Made by a program: the position numbers and the translations under genes
From: Anaerococcus sp. Marseille-Q7828
GTDB lineage: Bacteria > Bacillota > Clostridia > Tissierellales > Peptoniphilaceae
DNA length: 64,000 nucleotides
Assembly: GCF_949769285.1 (NCBI RefSeq)
Contig: NZ_OX458331.1
Coordinates: 124,001 to 188,000 of the forward strand
Reading direction: 5' to 3'
The notes under the pieces: generated by a model
What the model saw: only the letters and a program-made list of their open reading frames with translations
Told to the model about the DNA's origin: nothing
The model's database searches: none
Shown here: one piece after another, positions 44,301-51,879 of the stretch
How positions within the stretch are numbered: the first letter of the stretch is position 1
Layout: each line of letters begins with the position of its first letter

Positions 44301-44998
44301 TTCAATATCTCCTTTTCAGTATCTGTATTATTCCACGCATCTATAAACTTTTTAAGCCCTGAATCTGTATAGGAATGTTCAAATGAATCTTTAAATACAC
44401 CTAATCCAGCAGTAACAATATCTGCACCTGCTAACGCACAGTCTACTATTTGCTTTGGATTTCTCACTGCAGCACATATAATTTGAGTGTTTTTATAGTA
44501 TTCATAATTTTTATAAATATTTACTATATCTTCAATGTATTTCTTGCAATCTTCTCCATTTTGTTCCTTCCAACCAATAAAAGGAGATACAAATAAAGCT
44601 TTGCACCTTGCCGCATTAAGTGCTTGTGATGGTGAAAATACTAAAGTTACATTAGTTCTTATGCCTTCTTCCTCAAGCTTTCTACTAGCAATGAGACCTT
44701 GCTCATTACAAGGAATCTTTATAACGAAATTTTCACATATATTACTAACTTCTCTTGCCATTTCAATCATATCTTTTGAATCTATTAATGATGGATCTAT
44801 CTCTACTGAAATAGGAAATTTTTTATAACCATTTAGATTCTCTTCCTTTACCCAATTAGATAATCCTTCTAAAACTTTATAAAAAGATAAACCTGAATTC
44901 ATAATGTGTCTAGGGTTTGTAGTAACTCCATCAATTCCATAATTTTCATAAGCATATTTTATTTCATCTAATTTTGCACTGTCTAAAAAATATTTCAT
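44297..44998 (-). CDS. sftT: 6-deoxy-6-sulfofructose transaldolase (SftT-like)
   Basis: 233 residues, class I small transaldolase of the TalC/FSA fold. Asp6 (FLDSA), DGVTTNPRHI near residue 24, the Schiff-base Lys94 in ENFVIKIPCNEQG, and NVTLVFSPSQALNAA and SPFIGW near 130-145. In the sulfo-transaldolase pathway it splits sulfofructose, passing the C3 unit to glyceraldehyde-3-phosphate to yield fructose-6-phosphate and leaving sulfolactaldehyde. TAGGAG precedes ATG 44998. It lies between the isomerase and reductase genes. Ordinary fructose-6-phosphate aldolase activity is the alternative if context is ignored. Confidence 0.87.
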   Translation of the reverse strand: MKYFLDSAKLDEIKYAYENYGIDGVTTNPRHIMNSGLSFYKVLEGLSNWVKEENLNGYKKFPISVEIDPSLIDSKDMIEMAREVSNICENFVIKIPCNEQGLIASRKLEEEGIRTNVTLVFSPSQALNAARCKALFVSPFIGWKEQNGEDCKKYIEDIVNIYKNYEYYKNTQIICAAVRNPKQIVDCALAGADIVTAGLGVFKDSFEHSYTDSGLKKFIDAWNNTDTEKEILK

Positions 44999-45007
44999 TA
45001 TATTCTC

Positions 45008-46336
45008 CTAATATTCGTAATAATTAATTCCTAGTAATTTTGATAAAATCTTTAATTCTTCAACTACATCTTTATAAATTACAGTAAAATGTGGTTCCCG
45101 TCCATCATTTACTGACTCCTCTATCCAACTCTTTATTGGGCTTTCCAATTTTACTATAGAACTTGTACCTAAAAATGGTTTTTCTTTTTCTATAACAGAG
45201 CCCTTAGATATGAAAAATCTAAATTCACCATCAGATGTTCTTCCAACTCTGAAAATGGTTGCCTCAGGACTTGGTTTTGATACAAATTCCATCGTAGGTC
45301 CCATTTTTCTATTTGGATGTACACCAACATTATTATCATTAGCAGCTAATGAACAAGCTCCCATTCCACAATGCCAGAAATATATAAGATTTTCTTCATT
45401 GTCTATGTGTACCGGATCTCCAAAGAAAAGCTGCTTATCAGATAACTTATTACCAATAAACATTGACAAAGCTCCGTATACATCACCCTCACATGCTGCT
45501 GCTATAAGTTGGTCATTTAGAACACTCAATATTCCACAAACAGGCGCCTCATATCTAACAAAATAATCTGGCCAGCACCTTGATGCCAATGCTCCAATAT
45601 TGTTTTCAGTAATATAATCTTTATAAGCTTTATAAAGTCTAGCTGATTTATCAATTTGTTTGCTTTCTAAAAATTTATATTTTTTTAAATCGACATTTGC
45701 AGCATCAAATATATCTCTATATTCATCATCTTTATATGATTCTGCTCGCTCCATTAGCTCACGCACTTCCACTTGTTTAAGGTTTGCACCAAAAGTCTTT
45801 AATAAGTCGACTGAAAGAGCTTGTCCAAATCCAAAACCATCTGGATTAAATCCTACAGTGGCAATATTTAGCTTATTTAATTCCTTGACCGTAGTAATTG
45901 CCTTATCTATCTTCTCAACTAATTCTGATACTTTTTTATCTGAACTTTCAGCATATATATAAAATTTTTCTTTTTTATCCAACATATATAGTAGATTTGA
46001 AGCAGAATAAGCTCCTGTTAATGAGTTAAGTCTAAGTCTTCCGCCATCAACATATCTCTCTTTCAAAGTCCATATCAAAATTGGACAACTAGTTTTTTTT
46101 ACCACTTCTTGCATATAATCAGAATTAGCAAATGTTAAATTTTGGAATATAACTAAATCTGGTGATTTTCCTTCCAAAAATTTAGCTAAATCTGTTATAG
46201 AAAGTAGTGGTGAATCAGGAACAATAACATTACAACAGGTGGATAAGTTATTAACTGACCTTTTAAAATCCTCGTCTGCCACTTTCATATCAAATGTACC
46301 AACACCTACAGGCAGATAAATTATTTCGTTATTCAT
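45008..46336 (-). CDS. sftI: Sulfoquinovose isomerase (fucose/arabinose isomerase-like, SftI)
   Basis: 442 residues, related to L-fucose/L-arabinose isomerases. N-terminal domain NEIIYLPVGVGTFDMKVAD and FNPDGFGFGQ; central EAPVCGILSVLNDQLIAAACEGDVYGAL-type sequence, where Glu residues bind Mn in the family; and YFWHCGMGACSLAA near residue 325, resembling the ...HCG... block of fucose isomerases. In sulfo-TAL operons the equivalent enzyme converts sulfoquinovose to sulfofructose. First gene of the operon; AAAGG precedes ATG 46336. The isomerase family is fairly secure, and specificity is inferred from neighbours. Confidence 0.85.
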   Translation of the reverse strand: MNNEIIYLPVGVGTFDMKVADEDFKRSVNNLSTCCNVIVPDSPLLSITDLAKFLEGKSPDLVIFQNLTFANSDYMQEVVKKTSCPILIWTLKERYVDGGRLRLNSLTGAYSASNLLYMLDKKEKFYIYAESSDKKVSELVEKIDKAITTVKELNKLNIATVGFNPDGFGFGQALSVDLLKTFGANLKQVEVRELMERAESYKDDEYRDIFDAANVDLKKYKFLESKQIDKSARLYKAYKDYITENNIGALASRCWPDYFVRYEAPVCGILSVLNDQLIAAACEGDVYGALSMFIGNKLSDKQLFFGDPVHIDNEENLIYFWHCGMGACSLAANDNNVGVHPNRKMGPTMEFVSKPSPEATIFRVGRTSDGEFRFFISKGSVIEKEKPFLGTSSIVKLESPIKSWIEESVNDGREPHFTVIYKDVVEELKILSKLLGINYYEY

Positions 46337-46361
46337 TTCTATACCTTTCTTTAATAAATTA

Positions 46362-46373
46362 AGTTAATTAACT
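46362..46373. promoter_or_regulatory. Operator-like palindrome at the sulfoquinovose operon start
   Basis: AGTTAATTAACT, a perfect 12-base palindrome with further partial symmetry (AAATTA...TAATTT), lies just downstream of the -10 and covers the predicted start of transcription. It is suited to repression by the ROK protein. Confidence 0.6.
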
Positions 46374-46384
46374 AATTTAAACTT

Positions 46385-46413
46385 ATTGTATCCTAAAAGA
46401 AAAACGTTGTCAA
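46385..46413 (-). promoter_or_regulatory. Promoter of the sulfoquinovose operon
   Basis: Minus strand TTGACA (46408-46413), exactly 17 bases, TACAAT (46385-46390). The -35 region also holds AACGTTGTCAA, a partial cre-like match. Confidence 0.88.
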
Positions 46414-46610
46414 CATAAAATTGATTTTTTTATAAAAATTTATAACCTAATTACAATTTTATAAAATTATGTTGTTGTAAGATGGCATTTATGTAATAAT
46501 ATCTTCTCAACTAATTTATAATGTAAATCGAATTTTTTAGTTTTTTTTTAAAATCTATAATTAAATTATGAATAAACGTTTTACATTATAGAAATATAAT
46601 ATTAACCATT
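46414..46610. other. AT-rich junction upstream of the sulfoquinovose operon
   Basis: About 200 bases with no credible gene. An 11-base inverted repeat TATAATGTAAA (46517-46527) and TTTACATTATA (46580-46590) is present. A second copy of the operator half-sequence AACTAATTTA lies at 46509-46518. The left edge of the duplicated glpA segment is at 46611. Confidence 0.5.
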
Positions 46611-46927
46611 CCAGATAGGATTGTCTGTCGTTGTGAACAAGTAAGTGAAGCTACCATTCGCGATGCTATGAATCGTGGTATTCCTGTTGAAACTCTCGAT
46701 GCTGTAAAACGTAGAACTCGTGCAGGAATGGGTTTTTGCCAAGGGCAATTCTGCAAGCCAAGAGTACTGAAGTAATGGAAGATGAAGCTGGTAAGAAGGC
46801 TATTGACGATCTGTTCGACAGCGAAAGAAATGGCCTTTCAAGATTAAATAAGAAAAGAGTAAATGAATTAATAAAGGAAATGCAAGAAACTTCCAAGAAA
46901 GAAATTGAAGATAAGGAAGAGAAATAA
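46611..46927 (+). pseudogene. Broken 3' copy of the glpA-like gene
   Basis: 317 bases matching 36810-37127 (the BFD iron-sulfur domain and C-terminus of the glpA-like gene) with about 17 differences, roughly 95% identity by eye. The 5' part of the gene is absent. A one-base deletion near 46770 shifts the frame and gives a stop six codons after the FCKPR motif. The final taa matches the original stop. There is no promoter or start. It lies at the far end of the sulfoquinovose operon, so the operon is framed by direct repeats of glpA sequence. Confidence 0.93.
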
Positions 46928-46947
46928 AAACCAGAGCTATTGAATTT

Positions 46948-46984
46948 AACCCCAAAATCCGAAATACGGACTTTGGGGTTTCTT
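46948..46984. terminator. Strong terminator after the glpA fragment, convergent with ThiZ
   Basis: Fourteen-base arms at 46948-46961 and 46967-46980 pair with one mismatch; a 5-base loop and TTTCTT follow. This may be the terminator originally belonging to the intact glpA locus before the insertion. Confidence 0.8.
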
Positions 46985-47004
46985 ATATATGCCCTGATTT
47001 TCGT

Positions 47005-47742
47005 TTATGAATTTTCTAGTTTTTTTGCAATTTCTCTTTTGTAGTTTAAAAACTCATCTGAAAGCTTGAAACTCTCGTCTCTATTTTTTTCTTTGATTAC
47101 AACTTGGTCATGAAGTTTGCCATCAGTTTTTAATATTAATATCCTGTCAGAAAGATAAATTGCTTCGTCTATGTCATGACTTATGAATATGCCAGTCATT
47201 TGGTATTTTTTTATTATATCCAAAAACCAATTGTGCAGCTTATCTTTGGTGAGTTTATCAAGGGCTGAGAAAGGCTCGTCTAGCAAGATGATTGGCTCTT
47301 TGTTTAGGTAGGTCCTAAGCAAGGCCACTCTTTGCCTCATACCACCAGAAAGCTCTCTAGGATATTTATCTTCTTGATTTTCTAGGCCAAATTCTTTAAA
47401 ATAAGAACTTGCAGTCTCTCTTGCTTTCTTTTTGTCCATGCCTTTAATCCTAAGGGCAAGGGCAGCATTGTCCACTACCTTCATATGATCAAAGAGCAAA
47501 TCTTTTTGTAGCATATAGGAAACATGTCCAGTTTCTCCTGTTGTTTCCTTGCCATCTATAAAAACCTTGCCTTTATTTGGCTTAATATTTCCAGATATTA
47601 TATTGAAAACTGTAGATTTGCCGCTGCCACTTACTCCTAGCAGGCCAAGGATTTCTCCCTTTTCGACAGAAAAAGATATGCCATTTAGCACATCTTTTTC
47701 GCCAAAACTTTTATAAATATCTTCTAATTTTAGTACATTCAT
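47005..47742 (-). CDS. thiZ: ABC transporter ATP-binding protein (ThiZ-like)
   Basis: 245 residues. Walker A GVSGSGKST near residue 37, Q-loop MLQKDLLFDHM, signature LSGGMRQRVALLRTYL, Walker B PIILLDEPFSALD, H-loop FISHDIDEAIYLSD. This is the SsuB/TauB/ThiZ group that powers NMT1-type importers. ATG 47742 overlaps the binding-protein stop by 4 bases. The TPP riboswitch at the head of the operon fixes the pathway as thiamine or its pyrimidine precursor. Confidence 0.92.
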   Translation of the reverse strand: MNVLKLEDIYKSFGEKDVLNGISFSVEKGEILGLLGVSGSGKSTVFNIISGNIKPNKGKVFIDGKETTGETGHVSYMLQKDLLFDHMKVVDNAALALRIKGMDKKKARETASSYFKEFGLENQEDKYPRELSGGMRQRVALLRTYLNKEPIILLDEPFSALDKLTKDKLHNWFLDIIKKYQMTGIFISHDIDEAIYLSDRILILKTDGKLHDQVVIKEKNRDESFKLSDEFLNYKREIAKKLENS

Positions 47743-48815
47743 TCTACAAATTCGTTAGTAAATCCAGCATTTACATCAAGTTTTTCTTCTACTAGGTCAT
47801 TGTCGTTTAACCAAGTGTAGTATTTTGCCCATCTATCCTTATCAAAGATGCCCCATTTGTCAGTATCTTTTTTGTATTCCTTGCTCAAAAATTCTTGGGA
47901 AGCATAGATTATATCTTTTCCTAGAGAATCATCATTGGCAAGCAAGATGTCTGCTGCTTCTTTAGGATTGTCGATAGCAAATTCATAGCCTTTTTTAGTC
48001 GCTTCTACAAAGTCTTTTACATAGTCTTTTTCATTTGCTATTAAATCATTGTTTGCAATTAAAACTGGTGTATAGAAGTCAAAAGTATCATCTATGTCTT
48101 TGAAGTTCCAATAATCTACTGGATAATCTTGGACGTCAGCATTTACCTTGCCCCAGCCTTCAAAAATCCAAATAGCATCTGTTTGATCTTCACGAAGGGC
48201 TGCAACTTCATCAAGTTGGCTTGCTGGTATCATTTGTAATTTGTCAAAGTCTCCGCCGTCTACTTCCATTACTTTTTTGATTGTATTTTGTTCTACTGGA
48301 GAGTTCCAAGTTGAGTATCTCTTGCCCTCAAGTCCTTTTGGTCTATCTATTCCCTCACCTTTTCTTGACATAATACCTGATGTATTGTGTTGGATGATTG
48401 CCGCAATTGCTGTTATTGGCATCTTTGCATCTCCTGCCAATACATTTGCCAAGGAATCTTGGTAGGATACACCAAAGTCAGCCTTGCCTGATGCTACTAG
48501 TGCTTCTGCCCCATCTTCTGGTGGTTGAACGATTTCTACATCAAAGCCTTTTTCTTCATAAAAGCCTTTGTCTTTTGCAACATAAAGACCTGTGTGGTTG
48601 GTATTTGGTGTGTAGTCTAGGACTACTGTAACTTTTTTAAGTTCCTTTGATTCAGGGTCTTTTTCTTCTTCTACAACTTCTTCTGTCTTATTTTCTGTGC
48701 TAGCTTCTTGATTTTTTTCTTCTGTTTCTGTACTTTTTGCTGCTTCTTGGTTATTTCCACAAGCAGTAAGAGTCATTAGTAGTGCGAGCACTCCTGATAT
48801 AATCTTTTTTTGCAT
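47739..48815 (-). CDS. thiY: Thiamine-precursor binding lipoprotein, NMT1/THI5-like (ThiY)
   Basis: 358 residues from ATG 48815, preferred over 48833 because AAAAGGAA lies upstream of it. Signal peptide with lipobox LTAC, a 40-residue Glu/Lys/Thr-rich spacer, then the NMT1 domain: KKVTVVLDYTPNTNHTGLYVAKDKGFYEEKGF, VQPPEDGAEALVASGKADFGVSYQDS. The domain's usual WTPNTNH-type pyrimidine-contact block is present. It probably binds formylaminopyrimidine or HMP for salvage. It follows the permease by 4 bases. Confidence 0.92.
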   Translation of the reverse strand: MQKKIISGVLALLMTLTACGNNQEAAKSTETEEKNQEASTENKTEEVVEEEKDPESKELKKVTVVLDYTPNTNHTGLYVAKDKGFYEEKGFDVEIVQPPEDGAEALVASGKADFGVSYQDSLANVLAGDAKMPITAIAAIIQHNTSGIMSRKGEGIDRPKGLEGKRYSTWNSPVEQNTIKKVMEVDGGDFDKLQMIPASQLDEVAALREDQTDAIWIFEGWGKVNADVQDYPVDYWNFKDIDDTFDFYTPVLIANNDLIANEKDYVKDFVEATKKGYEFAIDNPKEAADILLANDDSLGKDIIYASQEFLSKEYKKDTDKWGIFDKDRWAKYYTWLNDNDLVEEKLDVNAGFTNEFVE

Positions 48816-48819
48816 AATT

Positions 48820-49611
48820 TTATTCCTTTTCATTTACATAATTCCATTTCAAAATGGATCTTTCAATTATTGTGACAATTCCAACTAAAACCATACTTAA
48901 TAGTGATGTAATTATTATTACCGCAAACATCTTGTCCAGGGCATAGGCCTTTCTTACCCTGGTCATATAAACTCCTAGTCCCATAAAGCCTCCCAGCCAC
49001 TCTGAAACAACAGCTGCAATCACTGCATAGGAGCTAGAAATCTTTAGGGATGAGAAAAAGTTTGGGCCAATCATCGGTATCTTTGCATACTTATATTTAT
49101 CTAAGCTACTAGCTTTCATACTATCGAGCAATACCAAGTAATCTTTGTCAATTTGCTGGAGGGCATCATAAACACCCATAGCTATAGGATAGAAAGTTGT
49201 TAGCACTATCAAAATTACCTTTGGTAGCATCTCATATCCAAACCAGATGACTAGAATTGGTGCAATAGCAACCGTTGGTATAGTTTGAGATAAAACTATA
49301 AATGGATAAAAGGCAGCTCTTACAAATTTGAACCTATCCATAAGTATGGCAAGAATAAATCCAATCCCTACCCCTATCATAAGCCCCAGTAAGGTTTCTT
49401 TGATAGTGACTCGGCTGTGGTCAAATAAAACCTGACTCTCTTTGGCCAAGACCTCAACAATATCACTTGGAGCTGGCAAAATATATCTTTCTACCCTGCC
49501 AGTGGCCACAATATATTCCCATACGATAACTAGGATTATAAATAAGGATATGGGTATTAGCTTATTTCCTATATTTCTTTGTTTTGTCTTCAATGGACCA
49601 ACCATCTCCAT
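48820..49611 (-). CDS. thiX: ABC transporter permease (ThiX-like)
   Basis: 263 residues, six membrane segments. It has the EAA loop DALQQIDKDYLVLLDSMKAS and SEWLGGFMGLGVYMTR of the SsuC/TauC/ThiX group. The predicted ATG 49611 overlaps the preceding small gene by about 50 bases and has only a weak ribosome site. An adjacent ATG at 49605 is equally possible, so the exact start is uncertain. Works with the ThiZ ATPase and ThiY lipoprotein. Confidence 0.88.
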   Translation of the reverse strand: MEMVGPLKTKQRNIGNKLIPISLFIILVIVWEYIVATGRVERYILPAPSDIVEVLAKESQVLFDHSRVTIKETLLGLMIGVGIGFILAILMDRFKFVRAAFYPFIVLSQTIPTVAIAPILVIWFGYEMLPKVILIVLTTFYPIAMGVYDALQQIDKDYLVLLDSMKASSLDKYKYAKIPMIGPNFFSSLKISSSYAVIAAVVSEWLGGFMGLGVYMTRVRKAYALDKMFAVIIITSLLSMVLVGIVTIIERSILKWNYVNEKE

Positions 49612-49855
49612 CTTTTCTAAAACTTGTTTTGATGTAACAATTTACACCATTCATGTCTTCTTCTAGCATAAGCTCGTGGGCTTTTTTTATTATTTCCATA
49701 AGCTCATCAAATTCACCATCAACACTTGTTTCAAAGGCAGAAACTTCATAGTCTAGGCCAGTACTGGCTATATATTCAATCACCTTGTCTACCTTGTTAA
49801 AAACATCATCGCGATTTGTATCAGGTAAGACCTGGATAGCTATAGAACCTCTCAT
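49562..49855 (-). CDS. Thiamine-binding family small protein (MTH1187/YkoF-like)
   Basis: 97 residues from ATG 49855 (GGGAG upstream; an upstream TTG extends into the riboswitch terminator). Beta-alpha fold markers: AIQVLPDTNRDDVFNKVDKVIEYIASTGLDYEVSAFETSVDGEFDELME-type sequence matches the thiamine-binding DUF77/MTH1187 family. First gene behind the TPP riboswitch, before ThiXYZ. Its place suggests intracellular binding of thiamine or HMP, or help with uptake; the exact role is not known. Confidence 0.82.
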   Translation of the reverse strand: MRGSIAIQVLPDTNRDDVFNKVDKVIEYIASTGLDYEVSAFETSVDGEFDELMEIIKKAHELMLEEDMNGVNCYIKTSFRKDGDGWSIEDKTKKYRK

Positions 49856-49865
49856 ATTTACTCCC

Positions 49866-49896
49866 AAAATAAAAAATCCTAGGCAATAAGCCTAGG
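49866..49896 (-). terminator. Riboswitch-controlled terminator
   Basis: CCTAGGC (49878-49884) and GCCTAGG (49890-49896), 5-base loop, then ATTTTTTATTTT on the minus strand, directly between the TPP aptamer and the first gene: transcriptional attenuation. Confidence 0.88.
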
Positions 49897-49912
49897 TTTA
49901 AGAATCAATCTT

Positions 49913-49990
49913 GCTTCCTTACGTCGGTTTTATCCGCATCAAGTTTAAAGGGTTTGCCTTAAAGACATCTCAGCATTTTGCACCCCTAGC
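49913..49990 (-). ncRNA. TPP riboswitch (THI element)
   Basis: Minus strand: GGGGTGC, then GCTGAGA, ACCCTT, AACTTGATGCGGATAA and ACCGACGTAAGGAAGC in the classical order of the aptamer. TPP binding would favour the downstream terminator and shut off the ThiXYZ operon. Confidence 0.95.
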
Positions 49991-50001
49991 CTTATAAGTA
50001 T

Positions 50002-50029
50002 ATTATAAATCTTTTTAAAATATTTTCAA
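50002..50029 (-). promoter_or_regulatory. Promoter of the TPP-riboswitch operon
   Basis: Minus strand TTGAAA (50024-50029), 16 bases, TATAAT (50002-50007), about 10 bases before the aptamer. Confidence 0.7.
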
Positions 50030-50046
50030 TTTTTCTTAAGTCAAAT

Positions 50047-51837
50047 TTACCTATTTCTCACCATAAATTCATTGATTTCTGCTATAAATATATCTCCGTA
50101 CTGAATAAGCTTCTTATCTCCCACTCCCTTGATTTGCAAAAATTTTTCTTCACTTGTCGGCTTGTAGGTTGCCATATCTTTTAGGGAAGCATCAGAAAAT
50201 ATTATAAATGGTGGGACATTTCTTTGCTTTGATAGGTCTAGCCTTACTTTCTTTAGGTGGTTAAATAATTTATCGTCATATGAGTCCAGGCTACTAGTAA
50301 CTTTTTCTTTGATAGGCTCTTTCTTACTTTGATTTACAAAGATTTTTTTCTCGTCAAAGAGTACATCTTTTGATTTTTCGGTAAGCTTTAATATCGGATA
50401 AGTGTTGCCACTTACTCTTATATAGCCATCTGCTACTAGGGTTCCTATGAGGTCTCTGATGTACTTCTCATCCTCTTCTTTCATCAACCCATAGGTTGAC
50501 ACTTTATTTAGATTTTTCTCCCTAGAATTTTTGTTTTTTGATCCCTTGAGACAATCAATGACAGTCTTTTGCCCATATCTTTGGTCAAGTCTATATATAC
50601 ATGATAAGACTTTTTGACTATCTATAGTTGCATCTTCTCTCTTGACCTCGCCTAGGCAATTAGAACAATTATCGCAAGTTTCACGAGCTTCTTGGCCAAA
50701 ATAATTTAAGATAAAAGCTCTCAGACAGTTAGTAGTATTTACATAATTTATGATAACTTGAAGTTTTTCTAATTGGTAAGCCTTAAAGCGTGGATTGTAA
50801 CTTTGATTAATCAAAAATTTGTTTAGGATTATATCTTGGGAATTGTACAAAAGTATACAATCGCTAGCTTCCCCATCTCGGCCCGCACGACCAGCTTCTT
50901 GGTAATAGGATTCCATATCCTTGGGCATATTGTAGTGGATGACATATCTGACATTGCTCTTATCAATGCCCATACCAAAGGCATTGGTGGCAACTATTAT
51001 CTTTTTTCTCTCATAGATAAAATCATCCTGACTTTTTATCCTGGTTTTTTCTGCAAGGCCTGCGTGGTACTTTGAGACATCCAAACCAAGCTTTTTAATA
51101 AACTTGTATACTTCATCTACTTTTTTGCGAGTTCCTGCGTAAATTATTCCAGAATCTTCCTTGTGATTTAGTAGATAATCTTTGAGAAATCTAAGCTTAT
51201 CTTTTGGTTTTTCTACCAAAAATGTAAGATTTTCCCTGTCAAATCCTGTAACTTTGACGAAAGGATCTTCTAGTTTTAGATTTTCTATGATATCTTCTCT
51301 GACTTCCTTAGTTGCAGTCGCCGTAAAAGCAGCCTTTGGTATGTCTGGCAAATGCTGGTAGATCATTGGTATTAGCTTATAAGACGGTCTAAAATCGTGG
51401 CCCCATTGGCTTATACAATGAGCTTCATCAACAGCTATTAATGATACATCTATGTCCTTTAAAAATTCTATAAAGTACTCATTTTCAAGTCTTTCTGGAG
51501 AAATATATAAGATTTTGACCTTACCGGCTTTCACAAGAGACAAGGTATCTTTGTATTCTTCAAATGTTTGGCTTGAGTTGATAAATTTGGCACTTATCCC
51601 ATCCTCGACTAAAGAATCTACCTGATCTTTCATAAGAGATATCAAGGGAGATATAACTAGGGTAAGACCGTCCATGAGTAAGGCAGGTAATTGGTAGCAA
51701 ATAGACTTACCTCCTCCAGTTGGCAAGACTCCAAGAACATCCTTCTTTTCAAGGATATTTGTAATTATTTCTTCTTGGCCATCTCTAAAAGATTCGTACC
51801 CAAAATATTTTTTTAATGTTTGGTATATATTTTCCAT
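50047..51837 (-). CDS. recQ: RecQ-family ATP-dependent DNA helicase
   Basis: 3'-5' helicase in recombination and repair. 596 residues. Helicase motifs: FRDGQEEII, LPTGGGKSICYQLP (Walker A), TLVISPLISLMKDQ, AVDEAHCISQWGHDFRPSY (DEAH), FTATATKEVR, GIIYAGTRKKV, VATNAFGMGIDKSNVRYVIHYNMP and YYQEAGRAGRDG. A RecQ zinc site (CLRAF...CDNCSNC) and a C-terminal HRDC domain (LRLDLSKQRNVPPFIIFSDASL) follow. Full length. It is transcribed away from the riboswitch operon's promoter. The upstream DUF4097 gene ends in a terminator just before it. Confidence 0.96.
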   Translation of the reverse strand: MENIYQTLKKYFGYESFRDGQEEIITNILEKKDVLGVLPTGGGKSICYQLPALLMDGLTLVISPLISLMKDQVDSLVEDGISAKFINSSQTFEEYKDTLSLVKAGKVKILYISPERLENEYFIEFLKDIDVSLIAVDEAHCISQWGHDFRPSYKLIPMIYQHLPDIPKAAFTATATKEVREDIIENLKLEDPFVKVTGFDRENLTFLVEKPKDKLRFLKDYLLNHKEDSGIIYAGTRKKVDEVYKFIKKLGLDVSKYHAGLAEKTRIKSQDDFIYERKKIIVATNAFGMGIDKSNVRYVIHYNMPKDMESYYQEAGRAGRDGEASDCILLYNSQDIILNKFLINQSYNPRFKAYQLEKLQVIINYVNTTNCLRAFILNYFGQEARETCDNCSNCLGEVKREDATIDSQKVLSCIYRLDQRYGQKTVIDCLKGSKNKNSREKNLNKVSTYGLMKEEDEKYIRDLIGTLVADGYIRVSGNTYPILKLTEKSKDVLFDEKKIFVNQSKKEPIKEKVTSSLDSYDDKLFNHLKKVRLDLSKQRNVPPFIIFSDASLKDMATYKPTSEEKFLQIKGVGDKKLIQYGDIFIAEINEFMVRNR

Positions 51838-51843
51838 AATGCT

Positions 51844-51879
51844 AAAAAAAATAATTAAGCCCCTAGGAACCTAATTATT
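51844..51879 (-). terminator. Terminator of the truA/DUF4097 operon
   Basis: AATAATTA (51850-51857) pairs with TAATTATT (51872-51879), plus two inner pairs, with a seven-T tail on the minus strand. The stop codon of the DUF4097 gene lies in the stem. Confidence 0.72.

Noticed and set aside
46385-46413. cre site overlapping the sulfoquinovose promoter
   Set aside because: AACGTTGTCAA matches only part of the consensus, with three or more mismatches; kept as a remark, not a feature.
46736-46927. Open frame of 63 codons in the glpA fragment
   Set aside because: It is the shifted downstream part of a broken copy: the C-terminal frame after a deletion, with no promoter or ribosome site. Treated as pseudogene.
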